In this document: positions 17,249 through 25,741 of the stretch, one piece after another
Layout: every line of letters starts with the position of its first letter
Position numbering within the stretch: the stretch's first letter is position 1
Assembly: GCF_003245365.1 (NCBI RefSeq)
Contig: NZ_NBIU01000021.1
Coordinates: 1 to 37,935 of the forward strand
Length of the DNA: 37,935 nt
Direction of reading: 5' to 3'
Source: Helicobacter valdiviensis
GTDB taxonomy: Bacteria > Campylobacterota > Campylobacteria > Campylobacterales > Helicobacteraceae
Notes under the pieces: generated by a model
What the model was told of the DNA's origin: nothing
The model's database searches: none
The model's input: the letters and a program-made list of their open reading frames with translations, nothing else
Made by a program: the position numbers and the translations under genes

Positions 17249-17666
17249 AATGGCTAATTGTAAAAAAAAATTACTTTAATGTTCTTTAGTTTTGCAAGAG
17301 TTTTTAAAGGAATTTTGTCTATATTTACTAAAGAAGAGCTAAATACCTAAAATTACTTTAATTTTTTAAAGCTTATTTTATAGATTATAAATATTTTTTC
17401 ATTGGATTTTATTGTAACCTTTTGAAACCACAAAGCATAAACTTAAAAAATTCTCCAACAGCATCCTTATATTTTTTAATCCCCTACAAGTTTGTTTAAT
17501 TTTTAAAATCATCTTTCTTTTTACTCAATTTAACACCCAAATTCAAAATTGCATAAAACTCTATCATTCCCCAAACACACTAAATTGCCACATTTTTCAA
17601 AAATTTTACTCAAAAACAATTCTTATAATATTCTCTATAAAACGCACAAAATCCCTACCATACTTC
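17249..17666. other. Divergent intergenic stretch between livK and the metal regulator
   Basis: About 420 nt of AT-rich sequence with no credible coding frame and no clear stem-loop. The livK promoter must lie at its left end, but I cannot place a convincing -10/-35 pair. Confidence 0.4.
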
Positions 17667-17696
17667 TTGACTTTCTTTTATGGAATTATATATAAT
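17667..17696 (+). promoter_or_regulatory. Promoter of the arsR/smtB-cadA operon
   Basis: TTGACT (17667-17672) and TATAAT (17691-17696) are spaced by 18 nt, a strong sigma70-type pair. The start of transcription would fall inside the palindrome that follows at once. Confidence 0.75.
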
Positions 17697-17718
17697 TATA
17701 TGAACATATATTCATATA
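17697..17718. promoter_or_regulatory. ArsR/SmtB operator
   Basis: A 22-nt near-perfect palindrome: TATATGAAC (17697-17705), ATAT, then ATTCATATA (17710-17718), with one mismatched pair. This is the classic ATATGAAC-type 12-2-12 operator of SmtB/CzrA/CadC regulators. It directly abuts the -10 hexamer, so binding would block transcription. Confidence 0.8.
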
Positions 17719-17755
17719 TAGAATTTAAACCTAAAAAAATCAAAAAGGCAACAAT

Positions 17756-18103
17756 ATGGAAACTTGCGATTCTTGCACTAAAAGAGAGGAAAACTTAAAA
17801 AATGCTCTTCAAAATTTGCCCAAAGAGGAATTACTCTATGAGTTAGCCGAGTTTTTTAAAATCTTTGGCGATTCTTCTAGAATTTTAATTTTAAGCCTTC
17901 TGCAAAGAGGTAAATTTTGCGTAAGCGAGATTTCTTCTAGCCTTAATCTCTCGCCTTCTGCTGTTTCGCATCAATTAAGAATTTTGCGTCAAGCAAGACT
18001 TGTAAAATACCAAAAACAAGGAAAGGAAGTATTTTATGAGCTAGATGATGAACATATTGAAAAAATTATTGAATTAGGTTTAGAACATCTAATAGAAATT
18101 TAA
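17756..18103 (+). CDS. ArsR/SmtB-family metal-sensing repressor
   Basis: A 115-residue winged-helix dimer. The recognition helix region is VSEISSSLNLSPSAVSHQLRILRQARLV (56-83). The alpha5 zinc-sensing motif D-x-H-x10-H-x2-E is complete: Asp98, His100, His111, Glu114. Cys4 and Cys7 at the N-terminus and Cys55 just before helix 3 also suggest a CadC-like alpha3N site, so Zn(II) and Cd(II)/Pb(II) are the likely ligands. It heads an operon with the metal ATPase 10 nt downstream and presumably represses it at the palindrome 17697-17718 until metal binds. Confidence 0.9.
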   Translation: METCDSCTKREENLKNALQNLPKEELLYELAEFFKIFGDSSRILILSLLQRGKFCVSEISSSLNLSPSAVSHQLRILRQARLVKYQKQGKEVFYELDDEHIEKIIELGLEHLIEI

Positions 18104-18113
18104 AGGATTACTT

Positions 18114-20057
18114 ATGGGAAATTGTTGTTGTGAGGGTGCTTGCAAAAGCTCAAAAACAAGCCAGGCTTTTGCATTTCAAAAACTTTTACTTTATTTTGGG
18201 ATTTTGCTTTATCTATTTACACTAGGGGTTGATTTTAAAATCCTACCTTTAACATTAAACTTTTTAGAATATTTATATATTTTTTGCTATGTTATTTTAG
18301 GATTTGGCATTTTAAAAGAAGCATTTTTAGGATTAATTAGGCGTGAATTTTTTAATGAAAATAGCCTAATGGCACTAGCTAGTCTTGGAGCTTGGTTTAT
18401 TGGAGATGGTGCTGAAGCGGTTGCTATTTTATTTTTTTATCGCGTAGGTGAAGCATTAGAGGGTAAAATCGTAGAAAAATCTAAAGCCTCCATTGCAAAT
18501 CTTGCTTCCTTAAAAATAGAAAATGCAAAAATTCTATACAATGGAGAAATATCCACCAAAGATCCAAAAGATATAAAAGAAGATGATATTATCGTGCTTT
18601 ATGCAGGAGATAGAATCCCAGCAGATGGAGTTATTATAAAGGGTGAAAGCAGCATTGATAATTCCGCACTCAATGGTGAATCTCTCCCTAAAAGCGTAAA
18701 AGAGGGTGATTCTCTTCTCTCAGGCGGTATCAATCTTGATGGCACGCTCCACTTAAAAGCCACTAAAAGCTATGAAGATTCGGCTTTTTCTAAAATCATC
18801 AAACTTATAGAAGAAGGTAGTAGCAAAAAAAGCAAAAGCGAAGAATTTATCACTAAATTTGCTAGATATTACACGCCTTGTGTTACACTGCTTGCACTTA
18901 GCATTATTATCTTTCCTACTCTTTATTTTGGAATTATCCACCCTAATAGTTTCATAGAGGGATTTAAGGAAAGTTTTAATACTTGGCTTTATAGAGGAAT
19001 TATCTTTCTTGTCGTTTCTTGTCCTTGTGCTCTTGTAGTTTCTATTCCTTTAACCTTTTTTGCTTCACTTGGCAAGGCAAGCAAAGAAGGGATTTTAATC
19101 AAAGGTTCAAGTTATCTAGAATCTCTTTTTTATGCAAATGCAATCGTTTTTGATAAAACAGGAACTCTTACAAAAGGGGAACTCATCATAGAAGATATCA
19201 TTACCTACAATGATTTTAACAAAGACTTTATACTAGGGATAGCAAAACTACTAGAACAAAACTCAAATCACCCTATTGCTAAAGCAATTAACTCTTCCCA
19301 TCTTCCTTATCTTGAATTCAAGCAAGATTTAAGTTCTATTAAAGAGATTGCAGGCAATGGAATAAGTGCCTTATTAGAAAATAAGCAAATCGCTCTAGGA
19401 AACGCACGCTTTATCAGCAAAATATGCAATATAAACTTGCAAGAAGATAACCACAAAAAAGCACAGATTTTTATTAGTTATGATAATAAACTCTGTGGCT
19501 CTATCCTCCTTAGTGATGCTATTAAGCAAGAAGCCAAAGAAGCTATTTTAAAAATCAAAAAAGAAGGAATTTCAAATCTTCTCATTCTTAGTGGAGATAA
19601 ACAAAGTGTCGTAGAGGAAGTTGCCAAAAACATCGGTATTACTGAATATTATTCCGATCTTTTACCCAAAGATAAAGCAGAAAAGCTAGAAGCCATTCTT
19701 CACAAAGAAAGGCAAAGAGGCAAGAAAGTTATTTTTGTAGGAGATGGTATCAATGATGCACCCTCTTTGGCACTTTGTGATATTGGGATTGCTATGGGTA
19801 AAATGGGTAGCGATGTGGCATTAGAGGGGGCTGATATTGTGATTTTAAACGATGAGTTGAACAAGATTCCAAAAGCCCTAAGCATTGCAAAAAAAACAAG
19901 AAAAATTCTTTGGCAAAATATCATTTTTGCACTAGGAGTTAAGGTGTTAATTATGATTTTAGGTGCCTTTGGATTAACAAATCTTTGGGTAGCACTTTTT
20001 GGCGATGTTGGCGTAGCATTGCTTGCCCTATTCAATGCAATTAGAGCGATTAGATAG
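18114..20057 (+). CDS. cadA: Zn/Cd/Co-exporting P1B-type ATPase
   Basis: A 647-residue inner-membrane metal pump. Landmarks: NGES (187-190) of the actuator domain, the metal-site CPC (303-305) in the sixth helix, FDKTGTLTKGE with phospho-acceptor Asp347, SNHPIA (384-389) and the GDGINDAP hinge (543-550). A conserved D in the last helix (LFGDVGVAL) fits the Zn/Cd group. The N-terminus lacks a GMxCxxC heavy-metal domain and instead starts MGNCCCEGAC, five cysteines within 10 residues. AAAGGA precedes the start. The gene name cadA versus zntA depends on metal preference, which is not provable here. Confidence 0.93.
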   Translation: MGNCCCEGACKSSKTSQAFAFQKLLLYFGILLYLFTLGVDFKILPLTLNFLEYLYIFCYVILGFGILKEAFLGLIRREFFNENSLMALASLGAWFIGDGAEAVAILFFYRVGEALEGKIVEKSKASIANLASLKIENAKILYNGEISTKDPKDIKEDDIIVLYAGDRIPADGVIIKGESSIDNSALNGESLPKSVKEGDSLLSGGINLDGTLHLKATKSYEDSAFSKIIKLIEEGSSKKSKSEEFITKFARYYTPCVTLLALSIIIFPTLYFGIIHPNSFIEGFKESFNTWLYRGIIFLVVSCPCALVVSIPLTFFASLGKASKEGILIKGSSYLESLFYANAIVFDKTGTLTKGELIIEDIITYNDFNKDFILGIAKLLEQNSNHPIAKAINSSHLPYLEFKQDLSSIKEIAGNGISALLENKQIALGNARFISKICNINLQEDNHKKAQIFISYDNKLCGSILLSDAIKQEAKEAILKIKKEGISNLLILSGDKQSVVEEVAKNIGITEYYSDLLPKDKAEKLEAILHKERQRGKKVIFVGDGINDAPSLALCDIGIAMGKMGSDVALEGADIVILNDELNKIPKALSIAKKTRKILWQNIIFALGVKVLIMILGAFGLTNLWVALFGDVGVALLALFNAIRAIR

Positions 20058-20410
20058 CCTTATTGCAGGGCTTTTGCTCTTAAGTTTATCGCAAAACTCC
20101 TCCCTTACACTATAAAATCTTAATCATTTCCTTTTAGATACTACACTCTGCTATGCTTAATTGCAGTGATATTTTTCTTTATATGACTACAAATATTTTT
20201 AAAGAATTGCTAAAATCTTAGTATCAAAATACTCAAGATACTGTCATATAAAGCCATTGCAACACCTTGTAACTATAAAGACTTAAAATCATTATTAATA
20301 TTGTAAATTAGAAACAATCTTAACTAAAAAATACAAAAATTAAAAAAATATTTAACCAAAATACTTATATAAATGTTATATTTATTTTGATTGTATATAA
20401 GGAGAAAATA
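20058..20410. other. Intergenic stretch with a stray repeat copy
   Basis: About 350 nt, AT-rich, no coding frame. TATGACTACAA at 20182-20192 matches the word that recurs at 5975-6545. The right end must hold the promoter of the oxygenase operon; TATATT/TATAAA-like hexamers abound and I cannot choose one. Confidence 0.4.
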
Positions 20411-21321
20411 ATGATAGAACTTATAAGAGAATATTGTGCTAAACAATATGAAATTAATATAGACTTATCATATCTTCAAAAAAAATAGAAATGTGGTGGT
20501 TAGGGACAAAAAATATACAAGAACCCTCATCTTTTAAAAAAGCTAGTTTTATAAGCCTCCTATTAGACAACATCAAAGAAGAAGATTTAATAAAGATAAG
20601 ACAATTTGATGACAAATTTGCTTCTGCTGTCATTATCAATAATATACTAAAAGAAAGTAATTTAGAGCTACACTATATAGTCCATGAAAGCTTATCTGAT
20701 ATTTTTGGACTTATAGACATACATTATGAATACGAAAATCACAAATGGCTATGCCTAAAAGAAAATGCTTTTGATTACAAGGAATGGGGTGGTGGAGTTG
20801 GAGCAATATCCTTACATAGTGATGATATTTATGAAAATAGGGATATAGATTTACTTTCTTTAAGCATTTGCAAAGATTTAAGCAATACCCCAACAAATTA
20901 TTTACCTATAAAAGAAATAATAAATCTATTAAATGATGAAGAATTAACAATGCTCCTAAAAGCTAAAGCAGAATTTATATCTGGCAAAAATGTGTCTTGC
21001 ATCAAAAAAACAATAAAAAATTTAATAACATACAACAATATATTAAAATTTAATTTAGATTTTAGAAACGATACGAATATAGGTTTTAGAATGCTAGGTT
21101 TAGATACAAATTCACAGCATATCATAGAGATTTTAAGAAATATCATAGAAACTAAAATTAATACAAGTAAGTTTAATGGAGTTGGCTCGTTTTTGATTAT
21201 AAAAAATAAGCAAGTGTTGCATGGCAGGGATAAATTAAATAACATAAAACAAGATATAGAAAAACCAAGAATTTTGATAAGAAGCAAAGGGTTACACTTT
21301 CAAAACAAGGAATGCGCATGA
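20411..21321 (+). pseudogene. Fe(II)/2-oxoglutarate oxygenase (TauD/AsnO-like), frameshifted at an A8 tract
   Basis: The gene starts at 20411, where AAGGAG sits 7 nt upstream. It reads MIELIREYCAKQYEINIDLS, then YLQKK, and hits TAG at 20486, right after eight A (20478-20485). One extra A would continue as KIEMWWLGTKN into the long frame that reaches 21321, giving 304 residues. The distal frame (ATG at 20491) has no ribosome binding site. Its content fits the TauD/AsnO oxygenases: HSD iron motif (His109, Asp111 from 20491) in LHSDDIY, LCLK and SLSICKDLSNTP strands, distal His244 in VLHGRD, and Arg260/Arg264 in PRILIRSKG for 2-oxoglutarate. It overlaps azlC by ATGA. Substrate unknown; an amino acid is suggested by the exporter genes. 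Confidence 0.75.
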
Positions 21322-22001
21322 AAAATTATTTTATAGATGGACTAAAAGATTCCGCTATTTTTGGTGTATCTTTTATATTTTTATATCTCTCTATTGGAGC
21401 AAACGGCTATGCAAACTCTTTAAGCTTTTTTGAAACACTCTCTACCACGCTTTTTGTTTTCTCCACCCCTTTGCAGTTTTTGCTCGTGCAAAGTTATCAT
21501 GAGGGATATATTTTAATCCCTCTAATTTTAGCAATGAATGCTAGATTTTTACTTATGAGTGCGACTTTAGCACCTTATTTTAAAAATCAAAGTATTTTTA
21601 GACTAAGCCTAAGCAGCATCATTATTTGCCCTTCTGTTTTTAGTGGCTGTATTTCATATTTTAAAAAGTCAAGCTCCCACCCATTTGCTTACTTTTTAGG
21701 ACTTGGGATTCCTATTTGGCTTGTGTCTTTGCTCTCTACTGCCATAGGATATGAGACAGGCTCATCGCTTAACTCTCCACAATTAAAAGAAATTATCGCC
21801 CTTGTGCTTCCTTTGCAATTTACTGGACTAGCAGCTAAACATTATCCAAATTTAAAAGAAGTAAATTCTTACTTCTTAGGATTCTTACTTGCTCCTTTTG
21901 GATTAGCTTTTGCACCTAGCTATTATTTACTGATTTTGCCTTTTGTGATAGGGCTTTTTATGGTTATTTTTGATGAAATTCAAAGAAAAAAGGAGGTATA
22001 G
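21318..22001 (+). CDS. azlC: AzlC-family branched-chain amino acid exporter, large subunit
   Basis: A 227-residue membrane protein with about seven to eight hydrophobic segments. DGLKDSAIFGVSFIFLYLSIGA at the N-terminus, LLVQSYHEGY and NARFLLMSATLAPYFK are typical of AzlC/YgaZ proteins, which with AzlD/YgaH export valine and related amino acids or analogues. The start at 21318 is preferred over 21312: it has AAGGA at a proper distance and overlaps the oxygenase stop as ATGA. This coupling suggests the exporter handles the oxygenase product or substrate. Confidence 0.88.
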   Translation: MKNYFIDGLKDSAIFGVSFIFLYLSIGANGYANSLSFFETLSTTLFVFSTPLQFLLVQSYHEGYILIPLILAMNARFLLMSATLAPYFKNQSIFRLSLSSIIICPSVFSGCISYFKKSSSHPFAYFLGLGIPIWLVSLLSTAIGYETGSSLNSPQLKEIIALVLPLQFTGLAAKHYPNLKEVNSYFLGFLLAPFGLAFAPSYYLLILPFVIGLFMVIFDEIQRKKEV

Positions 22002-22002
22002 C

Positions 22003-22353
22003 ATGAGTTTTTGGGCTTTATTAATCTTTTCTGCACTAAGTATATTTATTTTTCGCATCTTGCCATTTTTCTTTGCTAAAAGTGCATTTTTAAGCAATCA
22101 AGATGGAGTGTTTTATAGGTTTTTGACATATAGCACACAAGCTATGCTTGGGGCTATTGTGTATGCTACTGCATTTTTAGGTAAAGATATTGGTATGTTT
22201 GTAAGCGGATTTGCACTAATTGATGTAGTAAAACTCGCACTTTTAGCCTTTGTTTTTGTGGCAACTGCAATTACAAATAGACTTTTAAGTGCATTTTTAT
22301 TATCACTTGTTGTTTTTGTAGGGTTTGTGTTGTGGTATATGCCAATCTCTTAA
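22003..22353 (+). CDS. azlD: AzlD-family branched-chain amino acid exporter, small subunit
   Basis: A 116-residue protein with four hydrophobic segments, beginning SFWALLIFSALSIFIFRILPFFF, the usual AzlD layout with the Arg-x-x-Pro motif in the first helix. AAGGAGG lies 6 nt before ATG at 22003, one nucleotide past the azlC stop; an upstream Met at 21970 is inside azlC and lacks a ribosome binding site. It forms the exporter with AzlC. Confidence 0.88.
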   Translation: MSFWALLIFSALSIFIFRILPFFFAKSAFLSNQDGVFYRFLTYSTQAMLGAIVYATAFLGKDIGMFVSGFALIDVVKLALLAFVFVATAITNRLLSAFLLSLVVFVGFVLWYMPIS

Positions 22354-22713
22354 ATTAAACATTTAACTTTTTGCCATATTACCAAAAGATAAATATAAAA
22401 AATATCACAAACATTACTACTGCATTGTATATAATAGAATTTCACAATAGACACAACTTTGATTGAACTATATTGCTTTTTTCTTACCAAGAAGATAAAA
22501 ACCATTAAAAACTCACAAATAAGCTTCAAAATCGCCACATTAATAGCCAATTATCAAAGAAGATTTTGTTAGTTCAAAAGTAATGCCTTGTATTCTCACT
22601 CACTATAACATGGTTAGCAACATATATTCAACACATAAATTATAAACACTTTTAAAAAATGCAATAATGCAAATTGCTTAAATATTTTAGAAAAATTTTA
22701 TTTTGGGGACTAT
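22354..22713. other. Gene-free stretch after azlD
   Basis: About 360 nt of AT-rich sequence. A 66-codon minus-strand frame (22350-22550) is hydrophobic, overlaps the azlD stop and has no family resemblance or clear ribosome binding site. I see no RNA gene or clear terminator. Confidence 0.4.
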
Positions 22714-23072
22714 ATGACTTTTGTAGAATCTGTGAAATACTGCTTAAGCACTGGTTATTTAAAAATTGATGGCAGGGCTTCTCGCTCAGAGTTTTGGTGG
22801 TTTCAATTATTTTATTTATTTGTTTGTTGTTAGGAATATTGGCTGGAATATTGAAGAGTGAAATCTTTTACTTTATTGCATTAGCTTTTGTTATTCCTAG
22901 TTTGGCGGTTTTTATTAGGCGTTTGCATGATATAAACAAATCAGGTTGGTTGCTATTGCTTTGTCTAATGCCCTATATTGGTTTTTTTGTTATTTTAATA
23001 TTCTTAATATTCTGCTTACAAAAAGGCACAGAAGGGGAGAATCGCTTTGGAGCTAATCCGCTTAATCCATAG
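22714..23072 (+). pseudogene. DUF805 membrane protein, frameshifted
   Basis: The N-terminus at 22714 reads MTFVESVKYCLSTGYLKIDG, then RASRSEFWWFQLFYLFVCC and a TAG at 22831. GGGGA precedes the start. The rest of a DUF805 protein continues in another frame from about 22797 (VVSIILFICLLLGILAGIL...), with FIRRLHDINKSGWLLLL and the GTEGENRFGANPL ending that define the family. Together they would give about 120 residues, the normal DUF805 size. The two frames overlap across 22795-22831. DUF805 is a small membrane family of unknown function. It is either a true pseudogene or a sequence error. Confidence 0.8.
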
Positions 23073-23105
23073 CAATAATAAAACCCCTTTATAATTAGCC
23101 CTACA

Positions 23106-24944
23106 TTAAAGCTCTGTCTTTAGCACCGCACCATTTGCTGCATTGCTTACAAGCAATGAATAGCGCTTAAGCCATTTGCTTTTAATCTCCTTTTTTATCG
23201 GTTTCCACTTGGCGCGACGAGATTCTATAATTTTAGAATCTACAAGCAATTCTAAACTTCCCTTGCTTACAGAAATGGCTATTTTATCACCATCTTCAAT
23301 AAGTGCTATAAGCCCACCTTCTGCTGCTTCTGGGCTTACATGTCCAATGCACGCTCCACGCGTCGCACCGCTAAAGCGTCCATCAGTGATTAATGCCACA
23401 CTCTCTCCTAAACCCATTCCCATAATAAGGCTTGTTGGACTTAGCATTTCTTGCATTCCTGGACCTCCTTTTGGTCCTTCATAGCGGATAACTACGACAT
23501 TTCCCGCCTTTACCTTTCCTCCTGCAATGCCTTTAATCGCCTCTTCTTGGGAGTTAAAGCATACAGCAGTGCCGACAAATTCTTTCATAGAATCTGCCAC
23601 TGCTGCCACCTTTAGCACTGCACCTTGCTCGCACAAATTGCCAAATAAAATCTTTAGCCCCCCAACTTGCGAGTAAGCATTTTCATTTGTGCGGATAATG
23701 CTAGTGTCTTTTATCTGTGCATTTACTATGCGCTCCCCTAAAGTCTCACCAGTGATTGTGAGTGCATCAAGGTGTAAAATGGAGTTATCAATCTCCAACC
23801 CCCCTCCACAAATTCCAGTATTTGCGGTGTGGCTGTGCAAGTTTTGAAGATTTTTTTGGAGGTTAGCAGACTTGGCGTCCGTGCCTCCTGAAAAATCTTC
23901 AATCTTGTCGCATTGCATACCCAAAGACGAATTTCTCTTAGCTACCTCGTTGATGACTGCAGAAACTCCCCCCGCCTTATTTATATCCTCCATATGCACA
24001 CTACTAAGTGCTGGGGCGATTTTAGCGATATGGGCTACATTTTTAGCAATTTCATTAATTTTGTTTAAGTCAAACTCAACCTCAGCTTCTTTTGCTATTG
24101 CTAACATATGAAGCACGGTATTTGTGCTCCCGCCCATTGCCATATCCACAACAAAGGCATTTGTAATGGCTTTTTTGTTTAGGATATTGCGGAATCTAAA
24201 TTTTTCGCTTTTCTCCTCACTCAAAGCAATCTCTACAATCCTTCTTGCAGCCTTTCGTAATAGCTCCTCACGCTCTTTTGTCAAAGCCGGAATTGTTCCA
24301 TTACCTTCTAATGCCACTCCCATAGCCTCACAAAGCGTATTCATAGAATTTGCTGTAAACATACCACTACAGCTCCCACCGCTAGGACAGGCATTGCACT
24401 CTATTTCATGCAGTCTTTTCTCATCAATCTTGCCACTTGCATACGCACCCACTGCCTCAAATGCGGAGTTTAAATCCAAGATTGTGCCATCTTCTAGCTT
24501 GCCTGCTAGCATTGGTCCACCACTTACAAAAATCGTTGGCACATTTACGCGTAACGCACCCATAAGCATTCCGGGCACAATTTTATCGCAGTTTGGTATG
24601 CAAATCATCGCATCAAGAGAGTGTGCATTCATCACAGTTTCTATTGCATCAGCGATTAATTCACGACTTGGCAGAGAGTATAGCATACCGCCATGCCCCA
24701 TAGCTATGCCATCATCTACGCCAATGGTATTAAACTCAAAAGGCACACCACCAGCCTTTCTTATCTCTTCTTTTACAATCTCTGCGTATTTGTTTAAGAA
24801 AAAATGCCCCGGAATAATGTCAATATAGCTATTTGCCACACCAATAAAGGGTTTATTAAAATCAGAATCTTTTAACCCTGTGGCTCTAAGCAAACTTCTA
24901 TGAGGTGCTCTTTGATAGCCACTTTTAATAATATCACTTCGCAT
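23106..24944 (-). CDS. ilvD: Dihydroxy-acid dehydratase
   Basis: A 612-residue iron-sulfur dehydratase of the branched-chain amino acid pathway, making 2-keto acids for valine, isoleucine and pantothenate. Landmarks are [38 protein letters not shown] (Cys119), [18 protein letters not shown] (Cys192), [27 protein letters not shown] and [13 protein letters not shown]. Around residues 338-387 there is an extra segment compared with the roughly 560-residue Campylobacter enzyme as I recall it, and its DNA is palindromic. The gene is visibly richer in G+C and in GCG/GGC/CGC codons than its neighbours. AGGA precedes the start. It is not contiguous with the SMR genes upstream (77 nt gap). Confidence 0.95.
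   Translation of the reverse strand: MRSDIIKSGYQRAPHRSLLRATGLKDSDFNKPFIGVANSYIDIIPGHFFLNKYAEIVKEEIRKAGGVPFEFNTIGVDDGIAMGHGGMLYSLPSRELIADAIETVMNAHSLDAMICIPNCDKIVPGMLMGALRVNVPTIFVSGGPMLAGKLEDGTILDLNSAFEAVGAYASGKIDEKRLHEIECNACPSGGSCSGMFTANSMNTLCEAMGVALEGNGTIPALTKEREELLRKAARRIVEIALSEEKSEKFRFRNILNKKAITNAFVVDMAMGGSTNTVLHMLAIAKEAEVEFDLNKINEIAKNVAHIAKIAPALSSVHMEDINKAGGVSAVINEVAKRNSSLGMQCDKIEDFSGGTDAKSANLQKNLQNLHSHTANTGICGGGLEIDNSILHLDALTITGETLGERIVNAQIKDTSIIRTNENAYSQVGGLKILFGNLCEQGAVLKVAAVADSMKEFVGTAVCFNSQEEAIKGIAGGKVKAGNVVVIRYEGPKGGPGMQEMLSPTSLIMGMGLGESVALITDGRFSGATRGACIGHVSPEAAEGGLIALIEDGDKIAISVSKGSLELLVDSKIIESRRAKWKPIKKEIKSKWLKRYSLLVSNAANGAVLKTEL
23784..23933 (-). repeat. In-frame palindromic insert in ilvD
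   Basis: About 50 codons (residues 338-387) lie between [15 protein letters not shown] and [12 protein letters not shown]. Within it arms GAAGATTTTTTTGGAGG (23846-23862) and CCTCCTGAAAAATCTTC (23884-23900) are complementary at 15 of 17 positions with a 21-nt loop. No frame is broken. The boundaries are approximate. Confidence 0.5.
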
Positions 24945-25021
24945 AATCTAAATCCTAAAGAGTTTATTTTTTGTTATATTCTAACCTAAAAATTATAAAA
25001 TATTCACAACTCTTTAAAAAA

Positions 25022-25336
25022 TCAACTAAGCAACTTCAACCCAGCACTACAAAGTATAATCATAACAATAAAAAAGATTTTCCAAAAAGACTTAGATTCT
25101 TTATAAAAAACAATCCCAACAATCACACCCCCTGCTGTCCCAATCGCTGTCCAAATCGCATAAGCCACACCCACGCTAATACCCTCTAATGCTAAAGTTA
25201 GCAAAAACAAGCTAAGTGCAAACTGCACTCCAATTCCCACCAAGAAAATCTTTTTCCCACTAAGTGCATAAGATTTTAATGCAACCACTCCGACAATCTC
25301 CATAAGTCCTGCCAACAACAAATAAATCCAACTCAT
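25022..25336 (-). CDS. SMR-family efflux subunit (second of pair)
   Basis: A 104-residue, four-helix small multidrug resistance protein. The essential membrane Glu13 is in LAGLMEIVGVVALKSY, and GVAYAIWTAIGTAGGVIVG is the family signature of the third helix. It overlaps the other SMR gene by ATGA (25333-25336), so the two probably form a heterodimer as in EbrAB/YkkCD-type pairs. A similar pair exists in Campylobacter jejuni (Cj0309c/Cj0310c). Substrates may be cationic compounds or guanidinium; not determinable. Confidence 0.88.
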   Translation of the reverse strand: MSWIYLLLAGLMEIVGVVALKSYALSGKKIFLVGIGVQFALSLFLLTLALEGISVGVAYAIWTAIGTAGGVIVGIVFYKESKSFWKIFFIVMIILCSAGLKLLS

Positions 25337-25740
25337 TTTTGCTCCTGCATTGCTTGGATTTGCTCTTCTATTTCATCTAAATTTAATGTTTTGCTAATTT
25401 CTGAAATTGCTTTAGAATCTTCTTTATCACTCTCTTTACTTACAAGCTTTAATCCTATTACACAAATTAACAAAACCACAATTAAAGCAATCTGCAAATA
25501 ATTAAAAGGTGCATTAAAAAATAAAATCTCTCCTAAAACTACTCCACTAGCCCCAATTCCTACAAACACAGAATAAGCAATACTAACTTCAATCTTCTTA
25601 GTAGCTAAAATCATGCAAACAAAAGAGGTGCAAATCCCTAAAATCGTAAAAGTATAACCCACATAAGTCGTAGAATATTTCAAACCATTCACCCAAAAAA
25701 TCTCTACCAAACCGCCAAAAATTATCAAAAACCACGCCAT
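25333..25740 (-). CDS. SMR-family efflux subunit (first of pair), with extended tail
   Basis: A 135-residue SMR protein with Glu13 in GGLVEIFWVNGLKYS, closer to SugE/Gdx-type subunits at this site. The third helix reads VSIAYSVFVGIGASGVVLGEI. A hydrophilic C-terminal tail of about 30 residues (SKESDKEDSKAISEISKTLN...) is unusual for the family, which normally ends near residue 105-110. It starts 1 nt after the miaA stop and overlaps its partner gene downstream. Confidence 0.87.
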   Translation of the reverse strand: MAWFLIIFGGLVEIFWVNGLKYSTTYVGYTFTILGICTSFVCMILATKKIEVSIAYSVFVGIGASGVVLGEILFFNAPFNYLQIALIVVLLICVIGLKLVSKESDKEDSKAISEISKTLNLDEIEEQIQAMQEQK

Positions 25741-25741
25741 A

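Noticed and set aside
22350-22550. A 66-codon minus-strand hydrophobic frame
   Set aside because: No family resemblance, overlaps the azlD stop on the opposite strand and has no clear translation signal; probably chance in AT-rich DNA.
24124-24828. A 234-codon plus-strand frame opposite ilvD
   Set aside because: It is the mirror of a strongly conserved IlvD coding region; its protein has no recognisable content.
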